From an uncultured Clostridia bacterium (lineage in GTDB: Bacteria; Bacillota; Clostridia; Christensenellales; Pumilibacteraceae): a stretch of DNA of 64,000 nt. Position numbers and translations under genes: made by a program. Every line of letters starts with the position of its first letter. The stretch's first letter is position 1. Below the pieces are notes generated by a model. That model was not told where the DNA came from. It saw only the letters and a program-made list of their open reading frames with translations, and ran no database searches. The DNA lies in the NCBI GenBank assembly GCA_947066105.1, contig CAMSYM010000004.1:50226-114225 (forward strand), read 5' to 3'. Positions 45,275 to 54,319 of this stretch are shown here, one piece after another.

Positions 45275-45287
45275 GGGGTCACCAAAC
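45275..45287 (+). repeat. attR core of the tRNA-Glu element
   Basis: GGGGTCACCAAAC, identical to 31274-31286. It encodes Gly-Ser-Pro-Asn near the recombinase C-terminus. The inner arm CTTTAACTT is at 45262-45270. Confidence 0.87.
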
Positions 45288-45327
45288 CGAAGCAATTCGA
45301 ACTTTTTTCGAGTTGCTTCGTTTTTTT
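45288..45327 (+). terminator. Original tRNA-Glu terminator, displaced by the element
   Basis: CGAAGCAATTCGAA (45288-45301) pairs with TTCGAGTTGCTTCG (45307-45320), followed by seven T. It starts directly after the attR core, as expected for the terminator of the uninterrupted tRNA gene. Confidence 0.87.
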
Positions 45328-45338
45328 ACAAAAATAAA

Positions 45339-45993
45339 CCACTTGCTATGCAAGTGGTCACCAACAAGCCTAAGGCGATCCATAGAGACAAAAAAGACCT
45401 CCTATGTTATAATAGAGCTGGTTCCGACACCGAGCAAATAAAACATAGGAGGTCAATCCAAAATGGACAAAGATAGTTTATCACATACGACATGGGATTG
45501 CAAGTACCACATAGTATTTGCGCCGAAATACAGACGAAAAGCGATATACGGGAAGTATAGAGCAGATATAGGGAAAATATTAAGAGAACTGTGCGCGTGG
45601 AAAGAAGTAGAAATAATAGAAGCACACGCATGCATAGATCATGTGCACATGTACGTAAAGATACCGCCGAAAATGAGTGTAAGTAGTTTCATGGGATATC
45701 TGAAAGGAAAGAGTACGTTGCTAATATTCGAGCGACACGCCGAATTAAAGTATAAATACGGTAGCAGACATTTTTGGTGTCGCGGTTATTATGTAAGCAC
45801 GGTAGGAAAGAACGAAAAAGCGGTACAAGAATATGTGAAGAACCAAGAAAAAGAAGATATGCTGTATGAGCAGATAAGTATAAAAGAGTATATGGATCCG
45901 TTCAATCCAGATAAAAATAACAACAACAAGCCCAAGAAATAATGGGCGCTGCAAGTGTCGGAATCACCAAAAACAGTCGACCACTTTAGTGGT
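45339..45993 (+). mobile_element. IS200-like insertion sequence
   Basis: One tnpA gene lies between two subterminal palindromes: CCACTTGC/GCAAGTGG at 45339-45357 and ACCACT/AGTGGT at 45980-45993. Hairpin ends with no inverted repeats and a single Y1 transposase are typical of IS200. True ends may lie a few tens of bases further out. No tnpB is present. It sits 12 bp outside the displaced tRNA terminator. Confidence 0.75.
45463..45942 (+). CDS. tnpA: IS200/IS605-family transposase TnpA
   Basis: 159-residue Y1 HUH transposase that moves single-stranded DNA between hairpin ends. The start HTTWDCKYHIVFAPKYRRK is typical of IS200. The HUH motif is CIDHVHMYVKIPP and the catalytic Tyr is in GYYVSTVGKNEKAV. 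AGGAGG lies 10 nt before ATG 45463. The frame is intact, so the copy may be active. The C-terminus is Asn/Lys-rich. Confidence 0.95.
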   Translation: MDKDSLSHTTWDCKYHIVFAPKYRRKAIYGKYRADIGKILRELCAWKEVEIIEAHACIDHVHMYVKIPPKMSVSSFMGYLKGKSTLLIFERHAELKYKYGSRHFWCRGYYVSTVGKNEKAVQEYVKNQEKEDMLYEQISIKEYMDPFNPDKNNNNKPKK

Positions 45994-46026
45994 GGCAGGT
46001 AATATTAGGGCTTTGCCCGCATATGA

Positions 46027-46055
46027 GAAACCCCCGGCTTCGCCGGGGGAGTTTC
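46027..46055. terminator. Very strong GC-rich hairpin at the end of the IS region
   Basis: CCCCCGGC (46031-46038) and GCCGGGGG (46042-46049) with GAAA/TTTC extensions. It may terminate the convergent hydrolase gene (minus strand) and the IS transcript. Confidence 0.75.
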
Positions 46056-46069
46056 ATTTGACTTTCTAT

Positions 46070-47041
46070 TTATCCTATTGGCTGTAAGAGCGTTCGGGAG
46101 CATTCGTCCATAGCGTCCGAAGAAGGCAGATGTCCCGAATTATTTATTATTTTTACGGCGACGTTTTTATTGTTACAATTATCAACGGTTTTTAAGATTT
46201 CGGCGGTCGAAGTAATGATATCCGTTTCGCCCTGTAAAATCATATACTTTGTTTGGACTTTGCCGAGCAGCGGCGTCAAATCAATATTTAATAGCTCTTT
46301 CCACAGCGTTGTATTGTGCGCGTAGCCGTTTTTCATAACGGCTTGAAAATCCTTAAACGAGTAGTCGGGGCTTGTCAAAAGTCCGAAAACGATTTTTCCT
46401 ATCGGCGCGCGCTTTGCGTTTTTGTTGTAATATGCGTTCGTGTATTTTGTCAAAAGCTTATAAAGCTGTTTGAGATTTTTATCTAATATCTCGTACTCGC
46501 AGTTCGATCCGCGATCGAGTATGTTTTTTACCGTTTGTTTAGCTTTCGACGGAGCGTTATCGAACGCGCGAGCGACTTCGTCGTTGAAGAAAAGATTTTT
46601 CAATACCTGTCCGTAGGCGAGTGCGCCGTCGAGTTTTTCGGGCAAGCGCACCGCCGCGCCGAGCGCGAGCACGCTGCCCCAGCTTATACCGAACAGATAC
46701 AGCTTATTTTCCGGGAATCTTAGTTTGATATATTCTATGAGTTCGCAAGTCATTTCGACGAAGTTTTCTATATGAAATCCGTCGTCGAGCTTATGATTGT
46801 TTATTCCGCAACCGAGTTGATCCCAACAGACCGTTATAGCCTTGTCGGTCCATTCCGGGAAAAGCCCGCGTCCGCCCACCGAGAACGGCACCGGCGAACC
46901 TGGACCGCCGTGAAGCATCAAAACGACAGGCAAATTTTTTCGTTTTCCTTCTATTAGGATCTTCTGTTCAAAACCGCCGAGTCGTACCGTAACGACTTCG
47001 GAAATTTCACAGCTTTTAATATAGTTTTTACGTTTAGACAT
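46070..47041 (-). CDS. Alpha/beta-fold hydrolase (proline-iminopeptidase-like)
   Basis: 323 residues, no signal peptide. LMLHGGPGSPVPFSVGG carries the HGGPG oxyanion motif of proline iminopeptidases, with CWDQLGCG. The nucleophile elbow is LFGISWGSVLALG (Ser in GxSxG). Near the C-terminus YMILQGETDII (Asp) and IINNSGHLPSSD (His) complete the triad. The family includes peptidases and esterases; the substrate is unknown. It is a backbone-type gene beside an IS copy, transcribed towards it. GGAA lies about 7 nt before ATG 47041 on the minus strand. Confidence 0.85.
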   Translation of the reverse strand: MSKRKNYIKSCEISEVVTVRLGGFEQKILIEGKRKNLPVVLMLHGGPGSPVPFSVGGRGLFPEWTDKAITVCWDQLGCGINNHKLDDGFHIENFVEMTCELIEYIKLRFPENKLYLFGISWGSVLALGAAVRLPEKLDGALAYGQVLKNLFFNDEVARAFDNAPSKAKQTVKNILDRGSNCEYEILDKNLKQLYKLLTKYTNAYYNKNAKRAPIGKIVFGLLTSPDYSFKDFQAVMKNGYAHNTTLWKELLNIDLTPLLGKVQTKYMILQGETDIITSTAEILKTVDNCNNKNVAVKIINNSGHLPSSDAMDECSRTLLQPIG

Positions 47042-47577
47042 GACGGGCTTCCTTTTTTGTGATAGTTGCTCGAACTTGTGCGCAAATTCAAAAATTCGAG
47101 TATATTGTCTTTATATTATATTACGATCCGAAAAATTTTTCAAGTATTAATATTCCTACGAAAATAAAATCACTGCGGTCACCGTCAACGGCGCGGCGTT
47201 CGAGCTGCTCGAAAACGTCGTCGAGCATATAGTTCCGTCGTTGTATTTCTACGGCGGCGCGCTTCACGCGATAGTGGGCAATTTGAGCGATCGTGATCGG
47301 ATGTAGAACCTCCACGATTATACGCTCTGTTGCGATCTATCGGTATTTTGGTAACGCGTTATAAAATTTCGACCAGTGCGGAAGCGGCTGTTCAGTATAC
47401 CGGGCAGTCGCTTTTTCGTATCGCGGGTGCGAAATTTTCGTTTTGAGCCGTTAAATCGGTTTTGCGTATATATTGCAAAACATGTATTGCGTGGCAAATA
47501 GGGGCGTTTATCGGCGTTTGACGCCATATGCCGAAAAAATAATCGATGTTACGGGCGTTTTTATGTCGCAAAACGCT
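47042..47577. other. Gap before gyrB, with coding-like remnants
   Basis: About 540 bases without an intact gene. Plus-strand stretches (47151-47306 and about 47330-47440) read as plausible protein but lack starts and are in different frames. The A+T-rich part 47042-47140 may hold the promoter of the minus-strand hydrolase gene. Confidence 0.4.
47151..47306 (+). pseudogene. Possible gene remnant (no start codon)
   Basis: 51 codons from just after TAA 47148-47150 to TAG 47304-47306. It reads YSYENKITAVTVNGAAFELL, followed by ENVVEHIVPSLYFYGGALHA, with backbone-like codon use. There is no start codon and no recognised family. A decayed gene end is the likeliest reading. Confidence 0.3.
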
Positions 47578-47605
47578 TTGAAATGGGCGGGTTTTGTGGT
47601 ATAGT
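47578..47605 (+). promoter_or_regulatory. Promoter of gyrB-gyrA
   Basis: TTGAAA (47578-47583) and TATAGT (47600-47605) with a 16-bp spacer, about 40 nt before gyrB. Confidence 0.7.
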
Positions 47606-47633
47606 ATAGGGGAAGCTGATTTCTACGTTTTGA

Positions 47634-49559
<1,926 letters not shown>

Positions 49560-49577
49560 GGGCAATAGGAGAGAAAC

Positions 49578-52115
49578 ATGGCAAAACGTGGAATTCGCAG
49601 TATCGGCAAGGGCAACGATACAAGCGGGAAGGATTACGTCGACAACACCAAGATATTGGAAACTCACGTCGTCGACGAGATGAAAAAATGTTTTATCGCG
49701 TACGCGATGGCGGTCAACGTATCGCGTGCCATACCGGACGTTCGCGACGGACTTAAACCGGTCCACCGCCGTATACTTTACGCCATGGGCGAGCTTTCGC
49801 TGTGGCACGACAAGCCGTACCGCAAGTGCGCGCGCGTAGTCGGCGACGTTTTGGGTAAATATCACCCGCACGGCGACAGCTCGGTTTACGACGCGTTGGT
49901 GCGGTTCGCGCAAGACTTTTCCATGCGTTATCCGTTGGTGGACGGACACGGCAACTTCGGCTCGGTCGACGGCGATCCGCCCGCGGCTATGCGTTATACC
50001 GAGGCTCGACTCGCCAAGATCTCGTCCGAGATGTTGCGCGATATAGATAAAGAGACCGTCGACTGGACGAACAACTTCGACGACTCGTTGCAGGAACCGA
50101 CGGTGTTGCCGTCGCGCTTCCCCAACTTGCTCGTCAACGGGTCGGACGGTATAGCCGTCGGTATGGCGACCGCCATTCCGCCACACAATCTCGGCGAAGT
50201 CATAAGCGCTATCGACGCGCTCATAGATAATCCGGAGATCACCGTCGACGAGCTGTGCAAGTACGTGCCTGCGCCCGATTATCCCACGGGCGGTCTTATC
50301 ATGGGCAGGGCAAACATCAAGCGCGCCTACAAGACGGGCAAGGGCGGCGTCGTTATTCGTGCAAAGACGGAGATCGAAGAATATCCCGTGCGCGAAGGCA
50401 GCGATCTTATGCGTCAGCGCATAATCGTTACCGAGTTGCCGTATCAGGTAAACAAAGAAAAACTCATTATCCAAATAGCCGATCTCGTAAAAGACAAGCG
50501 TATCGAAGGCATCGCCGACATCAAGGAAGAATCCGACCGTAGTGGCATGCGCATAGTCATCGAAGTCAAACGCGACGCGCAAGCGCAGGTCGTTTTGAAC
50601 ATGCTGTACAAGCATACCAACTTGCAGGTTTCGCAGGGCATCACGTTCCTTGCGCTCGCGAACGGCGAACCCAAGATCCTTAATCTCAAAGAGATGCTTC
50701 GGTACTATTTGGAGCATCAGGAAGAGATCGTCGTGCGCCGTACCAAGCACGATCTTGCGGCGGCGCAGGAAAGGGAGCATATAGTTGAAGGGCTTGTCAA
50801 AGCGCAGGCGAACATCGACAGAGTTATCAAAATAATCAAGCAAAGCCGCGACAACGTCGAGGCGGCGGAGCGGTTGATGGCGGAGTTTTATCTGTCCGAC
50901 AAACAGGCTAACGCCATACTCGAAATGAAATTGCGTCGTTTGACGAGCTTGGAAATCGACGCGTTGCAAGCGGAACTGGTCTCTTTGCAGGAGAAAATAG
51001 CCGATTTCAAGAGCATACTCGCAAGCCCCAAACGCGTCACGGATATAGTTCGCGACGAGTTGCAGGAGATAAAGGACGCATACGACAATCCGCGCCGCAG
51101 CGAGCTTGTCATCGATTACGACGAGATCGATATAGGCGACCTTATCGATAAGGAAGACGTCGTTATTTCCATGACCCACTACGGGTATATCAAGCGTTTG
51201 CCGACTACCGAATACAAGGCTCAGCACCGTGGCGGCAAGGGCATCACGGCGCACCGTCCCAAGGAAGAGGACTTCGTCGAAAAGATGTTCGTAACGTGTA
51301 CGCACGACACGCTGCTGTATTTTACCAATTTCGGCAGAGTGTATGCGGCTAAGGCGTACGAAGTGCCGGAAGCCGAACGCACCGCGCGCGGCAGGGCGAT
51401 AGTCAATTTGTTACAGCTCAACGACGGCGAAAAGGTCAGCGCGGTCATTCCTATCAAGGAAGACGAGTATCGCGGCAACCTTGTAATGGCGACCAAGCGC
51501 GGCATGATCAAAAAGACGGCGCTTACGGAGTTTAAGCTCATTCGCAAGGTCGGCAAAGTGGCTATCAAGCTCAACGAAGGCGACGAGCTTATTTCCGTAC
51601 AGCAGTCGGGCGGCATCGACGAGATACTTATAGCGTCGCAGAGCGGCAAGTGCATAAGATTCTCCGAAGAAAACGTCAGACTCATGGGCAGAGATACCCA
51701 GGGCGTGCGCGCCATGCGCTTGGACGAAAACGACAACGTGGTGGACATGACTATCGTCAAAGACGGATTCGACGTGCTCACGGTCAGCGAAAACGGCTTC
51801 GGCAAACGCACCGATATCGACGAGTTCAGATTGCAGTCGCGTGCGGGCAAGGGTATCAAGGCAGGCACGTTCAATCAAAAGACGGGCAGATTGGTCAATC
51901 TAAAACTCGTCAATCCCGAAGACGACGTAATGGTCATTTCGGATAACGGCACGATAATAAGAATGCTCGTCAAGGAAATTTCCAAGATAGGCAGAGGCTC
52001 GCAGGGCGTAAGAATGATGCGCGTCAAGAATCAAGGCACTGTCGTTTGCGTCGCCACCGCGCCGCACCAGGAAGTTATCGAGGACAACGGCGCGCCTGCC
52101 GACGGCGAGCAGTGA
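49578..52115 (+). CDS. gyrA: DNA gyrase subunit A
   Basis: DNA-cleaving subunit of gyrase, 845 residues. The catalytic Tyr is in [14 protein letters not shown]. The quinolone-resistance region reads [17 protein letters not shown] and keeps Ser and Asp at positions equivalent to 83 and 87 of E. coli GyrA, i.e. no classic resistance change. The C-terminal beta-pinwheel contains the GyrA-box-like QHRGGKGI, which argues for GyrA and against ParC. A 35-residue polar N-terminal extension ([20 protein letters not shown]) precedes the conserved core. ATG 49578 has AGGAGAG upstream. A terminator follows at 52139. Confidence 0.97.
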   Translation: MAKRGIRSIGKGNDTSGKDYVDNTKILETHVVDEMKKCFIAYAMAVNVSRAIPDVRDGLKPVHRRILYAMGELSLWHDKPYRKCARVVGDVLGKYHPHGDSSVYDALVRFAQDFSMRYPLVDGHGNFGSVDGDPPAAMRYTEARLAKISSEMLRDIDKETVDWTNNFDDSLQEPTVLPSRFPNLLVNGSDGIAVGMATAIPPHNLGEVISAIDALIDNPEITVDELCKYVPAPDYPTGGLIMGRANIKRAYKTGKGGVVIRAKTEIEEYPVREGSDLMRQRIIVTELPYQVNKEKLIIQIADLVKDKRIEGIADIKEESDRSGMRIVIEVKRDAQAQVVLNMLYKHTNLQVSQGITFLALANGEPKILNLKEMLRYYLEHQEEIVVRRTKHDLAAAQEREHIVEGLVKAQANIDRVIKIIKQSRDNVEAAERLMAEFYLSDKQANAILEMKLRRLTSLEIDALQAELVSLQEKIADFKSILASPKRVTDIVRDELQEIKDAYDNPRRSELVIDYDEIDIGDLIDKEDVVISMTHYGYIKRLPTTEYKAQHRGGKGITAHRPKEEDFVEKMFVTCTHDTLLYFTNFGRVYAAKAYEVPEAERTARGRAIVNLLQLNDGEKVSAVIPIKEDEYRGNLVMATKRGMIKKTALTEFKLIRKVGKVAIKLNEGDELISVQQSGGIDEILIASQSGKCIRFSEENVRLMGRDTQGVRAMRLDENDNVVDMTIVKDGFDVLTVSENGFGKRTDIDEFRLQSRAGKGIKAGTFNQKTGRLVNLKLVNPEDDVMVISDNGTIIRMLVKEISKIGRGSQGVRMMRVKNQGTVVCVATAPHQEVIEDNGAPADGEQ

Positions 52116-52138
52116 TCCGCAGAATAATGTTGCTATGC

Positions 52139-52170
52139 AAAGAACCGTTGCGCGTGCGACGGTTCTTTTG
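52139..52170 (+). terminator. Intrinsic terminator after gyrA
   Basis: AAGAACCGT and ACGGTTCTT form the stem (52140-52167) and TTTTG follows. Confidence 0.85.
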
Positions 52171-52381
52171 TATAGATAGCGTTAAACGAAAATATTAAGG
52201 CTTGGCGACAAAAGTCGTGCGAAATAAATCGCAAGCGGGTCAATGAAAAAAACAGATTTGCGTGAAAACGGATAAAAGCACGAATATCGCTTGCAATTAT
52301 ACGAGAATGTAGTATAATATATAAAGTCCTTGATAAAGCCGACAAACGCGAGTTTCGCTCGGTATAGCGGGAGTTATATTG

Positions 52382-52421
52382 GGAGGCGTATCGAAGCGGT
52401 CATAACGAGGCGGTCTTGAAA
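52382..52421 (+). pseudogene. Truncated tRNA-Ser copy (5' half)
   Basis: GGAGGCGTATCGAAGCGGTC and ATAACGAGGCGGTCTTGAA match the 5' half of the intact tRNA-Ser at 52651 with a few substitutions, including the anticodon TGA. The sequence diverges right after the anticodon, so no 3' half can form. Likely a decayed duplicate or a scar of an old integration. Confidence 0.82.
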
Positions 52422-52457
52422 TGCGATTGAATTACGGCGGTCTATAAGACAAAATCT

Positions 52458-52617
52458 TTCTACAAATATTTTGGGACTACTCGCAAGCACCGCTGAAATA
52501 CTTGCTTTCGGTATCGAAAACGTTATAAAATAGCCATATTAAAAGGCGCGTTCAAGCGGTCAAGTTTTTCTACAAAACACACGTGCGAACATAAACTTCT
52601 ACAAATATTTCTACAAA
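52458..52617 (+). repeat. Four TTCTACAAA motifs upstream of tRNA-Ser
   Basis: TTCTACAAA occurs at 52458-52466, 52568-52576, 52597-52605 and 52609-52617; two copies extend to TTCTACAAATATTT. All lie between the truncated and intact tRNA-Ser genes. Role unknown; recombinase-arm or regulatory sites are possible. Confidence 0.6.
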
Positions 52618-52650
52618 ATGTTTTTTGCGGAAATCATATCAAAAATGTAA

Positions 52651-52739
52651 GGAGGCATACCGAAGTGGTCATAACGGGGCGGTCTTGAAAACCGTTTGTC
52701 TGAAAGGGCGCGGGGGTTCGAATCCCTCTGCCTCCGCCA
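52651..52739 (+). tRNA. tRNA-Ser (anticodon TGA), CCA encoded
   Basis: Acceptor stem GGAGGCA/TGCCTCC, anticodon loop CTTGAAA with TGA, a long variable arm (TTTGTCTGAAAGGGCGC region), T-loop GGTTCGAATCC, discriminator G and CCA at 52737-52739. Its 3' end is the probable left boundary of the second island. Confidence 0.96.
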
Positions 52740-52741
52740 GT

Positions 52742-52777
52742 AAGAACCTAAAGCGAACCGAGTTTTAGGTTCTTTTG
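52742..52777 (+). terminator. Terminator after tRNA-Ser
   Basis: AAGAACCTAAA (52742-52752) pairs with TTTTAGGTTCTT (52763-52774), followed by TTTG. Confidence 0.85.
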
Positions 52778-52860
52778 CTTGAAATAATGTGGAGCGTGGG
52801 CATTTTATCTCTCATAATAAATGTCAATCAAAATATGTTTTTAGTATTTTTATTTCTCGC

Positions 52861-52889
52861 TTGAATTTTTATCTGTGATATGATATAAT
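52861..52889 (+). promoter_or_regulatory. Promoter of the TIR-HAD gene
   Basis: TTGAAT (52861-52866) and TATAAT (52884-52889), 17-bp spacer, 29 nt before ATG 52919; AAAGGAAA at 52902-52909 is the ribosome-binding site. Confidence 0.82.
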
Positions 52890-52918
52890 TTTGAAAATAA
52901 CAAAGGAAACATACACTA

Positions 52919-54094
52919 ATGTATAGAAATTTTATATGTTATAGAGGAAGTTCTTCGGCTGGATTGCAAGTTGCGAACGAGTTGTTTGGCTATCTATCGT
53001 CTAAAACAAGTGATACTGGGCAAACTTATTTTTCTCCAATTAATAATACGGGAGAAAAACGCAATTTTTTACTTGACTCATATAAGTATCTTGGGAATGT
53101 TGAAAATTTTATACTTCTTTTAACAAAGGACTTCTTTTCGGGTTTTATTGATGAATTTGGAAATATAAATACTAATTCTGTGACAATGATAGAGCTTGAT
53201 TGTGTTCTTAAAAATACAAATGTTAAATTTATACCCGTAATATTCCCAGATTTCTCATGGGAAGGTCAAATTAATGGAAGAAAAAATCGAGATATTATTG
53301 AATACATATGGGGTGATGATAAAATGCAATTAATCGTTGGTGCAATGCCTGTTCCTTATGTATTTCAATATCGAAAGCAAGTGTACGAGCTAATTTTTTC
53401 CGAAATATCAAATATAAGTTTTAACAGAAAAATTGTAATTTTTGATTTTGATGGAACTCTAACAAAACCCCATTCTGGGTATAACACATGGGAGACTTTA
53501 TGGGTCGAACTGGGTTATCCGGTTGAATACTGTGAGAAATATCATAAATTATATAGCAACAATGAAATTTCTCATGATGAATGGTGTGAAATTACTGAAA
53601 AATTTTTTAAGGAAAAAGGGTTGACAAGAAAAGAACTCATTAGCGCATCAAAAAACGCTGAATTGCTGGCAGATGTTAAAGAAGTAATAACGTATCTAAA
53701 ATCGAAAGGCATTATGCTTTATATTCTTTCTGGTTCTATCAAGCAATATATTGAGATTGTATTGGGCGCAGAACTTTCTCACTGTTTTACAGAAATAAAA
53801 GCTAATAGATTTGTTTTTAATGCTCAGGGACAACTAGAGGGAATAATTGGCACGCCATATGATTTTGAAGGGAAAGCTAGATTTGTCCAAAAAATAATCC
53901 AAGAGAAAAAGGTCAGTCCACAAGATATAATTTACATAGGCAATTCATTTAACGATGAATTTGTCTATACTTCTGGAGTAGAAACGCTATGTATAAATCC
54001 AAGTAATACGGATTATTATAACAGTAAAGTTTGGCATAACTATTTAAGGAACGTTAAAAGTCTTAAAGAAGTTTTACCGTTTATTGAAAAGTAA
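52919..54094 (+). CDS. TIR-like domain fused to a HAD phosphatase
   Basis: 391 residues. Residues 1-165 look like a TIR domain: YRNFICYRGSSSAGLQVANE (strand A/helix A), YFSPINNTGEKRNF (BB-loop region), VENFILLLTKDFF, and SVTMIELDCVLKNTNVKFIP with Glu92 at the place of the NADase Glu. Residues 170-391 are a HAD hydrolase: Asp176-x-Asp178 in VIFDFDGTLT, Ser in LSGSIKQY (about 272), Lys320 in DFEGKARF, and IYIGNSFNDEF with Asp347. The HAD part is closest to the phosphoserine-phosphatase-like group. It has its own promoter and no operon partner. A nucleotide- or NAD-directed defence role is inference; the fusion is not one I recognise. Confidence 0.75.
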   Translation: MYRNFICYRGSSSAGLQVANELFGYLSSKTSDTGQTYFSPINNTGEKRNFLLDSYKYLGNVENFILLLTKDFFSGFIDEFGNINTNSVTMIELDCVLKNTNVKFIPVIFPDFSWEGQINGRKNRDIIEYIWGDDKMQLIVGAMPVPYVFQYRKQVYELIFSEISNISFNRKIVIFDFDGTLTKPHSGYNTWETLWVELGYPVEYCEKYHKLYSNNEISHDEWCEITEKFFKEKGLTRKELISASKNAELLADVKEVITYLKSKGIMLYILSGSIKQYIEIVLGAELSHCFTEIKANRFVFNAQGQLEGIIGTPYDFEGKARFVQKIIQEKKVSPQDIIYIGNSFNDEFVYTSGVETLCINPSNTDYYNSKVWHNYLRNVKSLKEVLPFIEK

Positions 54095-54222
54095 CATTCG
54101 TTATTCGCTTTGCGCTACCGCTGCTTCCACCAAATTTCAAAGTCCAAACCGATTTAGGGACATTAAGCCTAATTGGTGTGATTTTTAGATTTAGTATCAT
54201 AAAATCAATCAAACGCTCTATC
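54095..54222. other. Spacer between the TIR-HAD and ATPase genes
   Basis: No gene seen. It contains a few short pyrimidine-rich tracts; no clear terminator for the TIR-HAD gene. Confidence 0.3.
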
Positions 54223-54265
54223 AAAAATGATGTTTATGCATTTTTTTTGCACAAACATCATTTTT
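54223..54265. repeat. 18-bp inverted repeat upstream of the ATPase-Kiwa operon
   Basis: AAAAATGATGTTTATGCA (54223-54240) pairs with TGCACAAACATCATTTTT (54248-54265), one mismatch, with a T-rich 7-nt loop. It ends 2 bp before the -35 box at 54268, so it is either a terminator for upstream transcription or a binding site controlling the operon. Confidence 0.75.
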
Positions 54266-54267
54266 AG

Positions 54268-54297
54268 TTGACAAACCGCAAAACGATATGCTATTAT
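54268..54297 (+). promoter_or_regulatory. Promoter of the ATPase-KwaB-KwaA operon
   Basis: TTGACA (54268-54273) and TATTAT (54292-54297) with an 18-bp spacer; AAGGAG follows at 54305-54310, ATG at 54320. Confidence 0.8.
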
Positions 54298-54319
54298 ATG
54301 CAATAAGGAGAGCAAAACG

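Larger units (their letters stand above)
31274..45287. mobile_element. Integrative mobilizable element in tRNA-Glu (about 14 kb)
   Basis: Bounded by GGGGTCACCAAAC at 31274-31286 (inside and just after tRNA-Glu) and at 45275-45287 (inside the 3' end of the recombinase gene). Joining the ends puts CTTTAACTT (45262-45270) and its complement AAGTTAAAG (31287-31295) around the core, a symmetric attP as expected for serine recombinases. Cargo: PHP/ATPase, Vsr-Z1-PLD-Dcm cassette, XRE regulator, relaxase and MobC genes, AAA_14 ATPase, Thg1-like protein. It has mobilisation genes but no type IV secretion genes. The recombinase has an in-frame stop, so the element may be locked in place. Confidence 0.87.
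43836..45476 (+). pseudogene. Large serine recombinase of the element, interrupted by an in-frame TAA
   Basis: The frame begins at ATG 43836 with MKAVIYARFSSEKQNEASIE, which includes the catalytic Ser region. It is stopped by TAA at 43998-44000, where the family has Glu (RPEFQ; one base change from GAA). The same frame continues from 44001 with FQHMIKDSYKNLFDTVLVWK, the recombinase domain, a zinc ribbon (CGKCGAMM...CNQSKQHKC), and a coiled coil to KGSPN. KGSPN is encoded by the attR core, after which the frame runs into flanking DNA to 45476. The catalytic Ser and the DNA-binding part are separated, so the enzyme is probably inactive unless the stop is read through. ATG 44010 could start a truncated product. 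Confidence 0.87.
52171..52650. other. Gene-free region between gyrA and tRNA-Ser
   Basis: About 480 bases without a protein gene. It contains a partial tRNA-Ser copy (52382-52421) and four TTCTACAAA motifs (52458-52617). A TATAAT-like box near 52314 precedes the partial copy. Confidence 0.55.

Noticed and set aside
45407..45635. Minus-strand frames opposite the IS200 transposase
   Set aside because: Shadows of the transposase gene; hydrophobic reading with no start signal.
47121..47315. Minus-strand 64-codon frame upstream of gyrB
   Set aside because: No ribosome-binding site; the plus strand of the same stretch reads more like a decayed protein gene.
52458..52617. TTCTACAAA repeats considered as a CRISPR array
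   Set aside because: Repeats are 9 bp with irregular spacing (about 100, 20 and 3 bp); no cas genes nearby.
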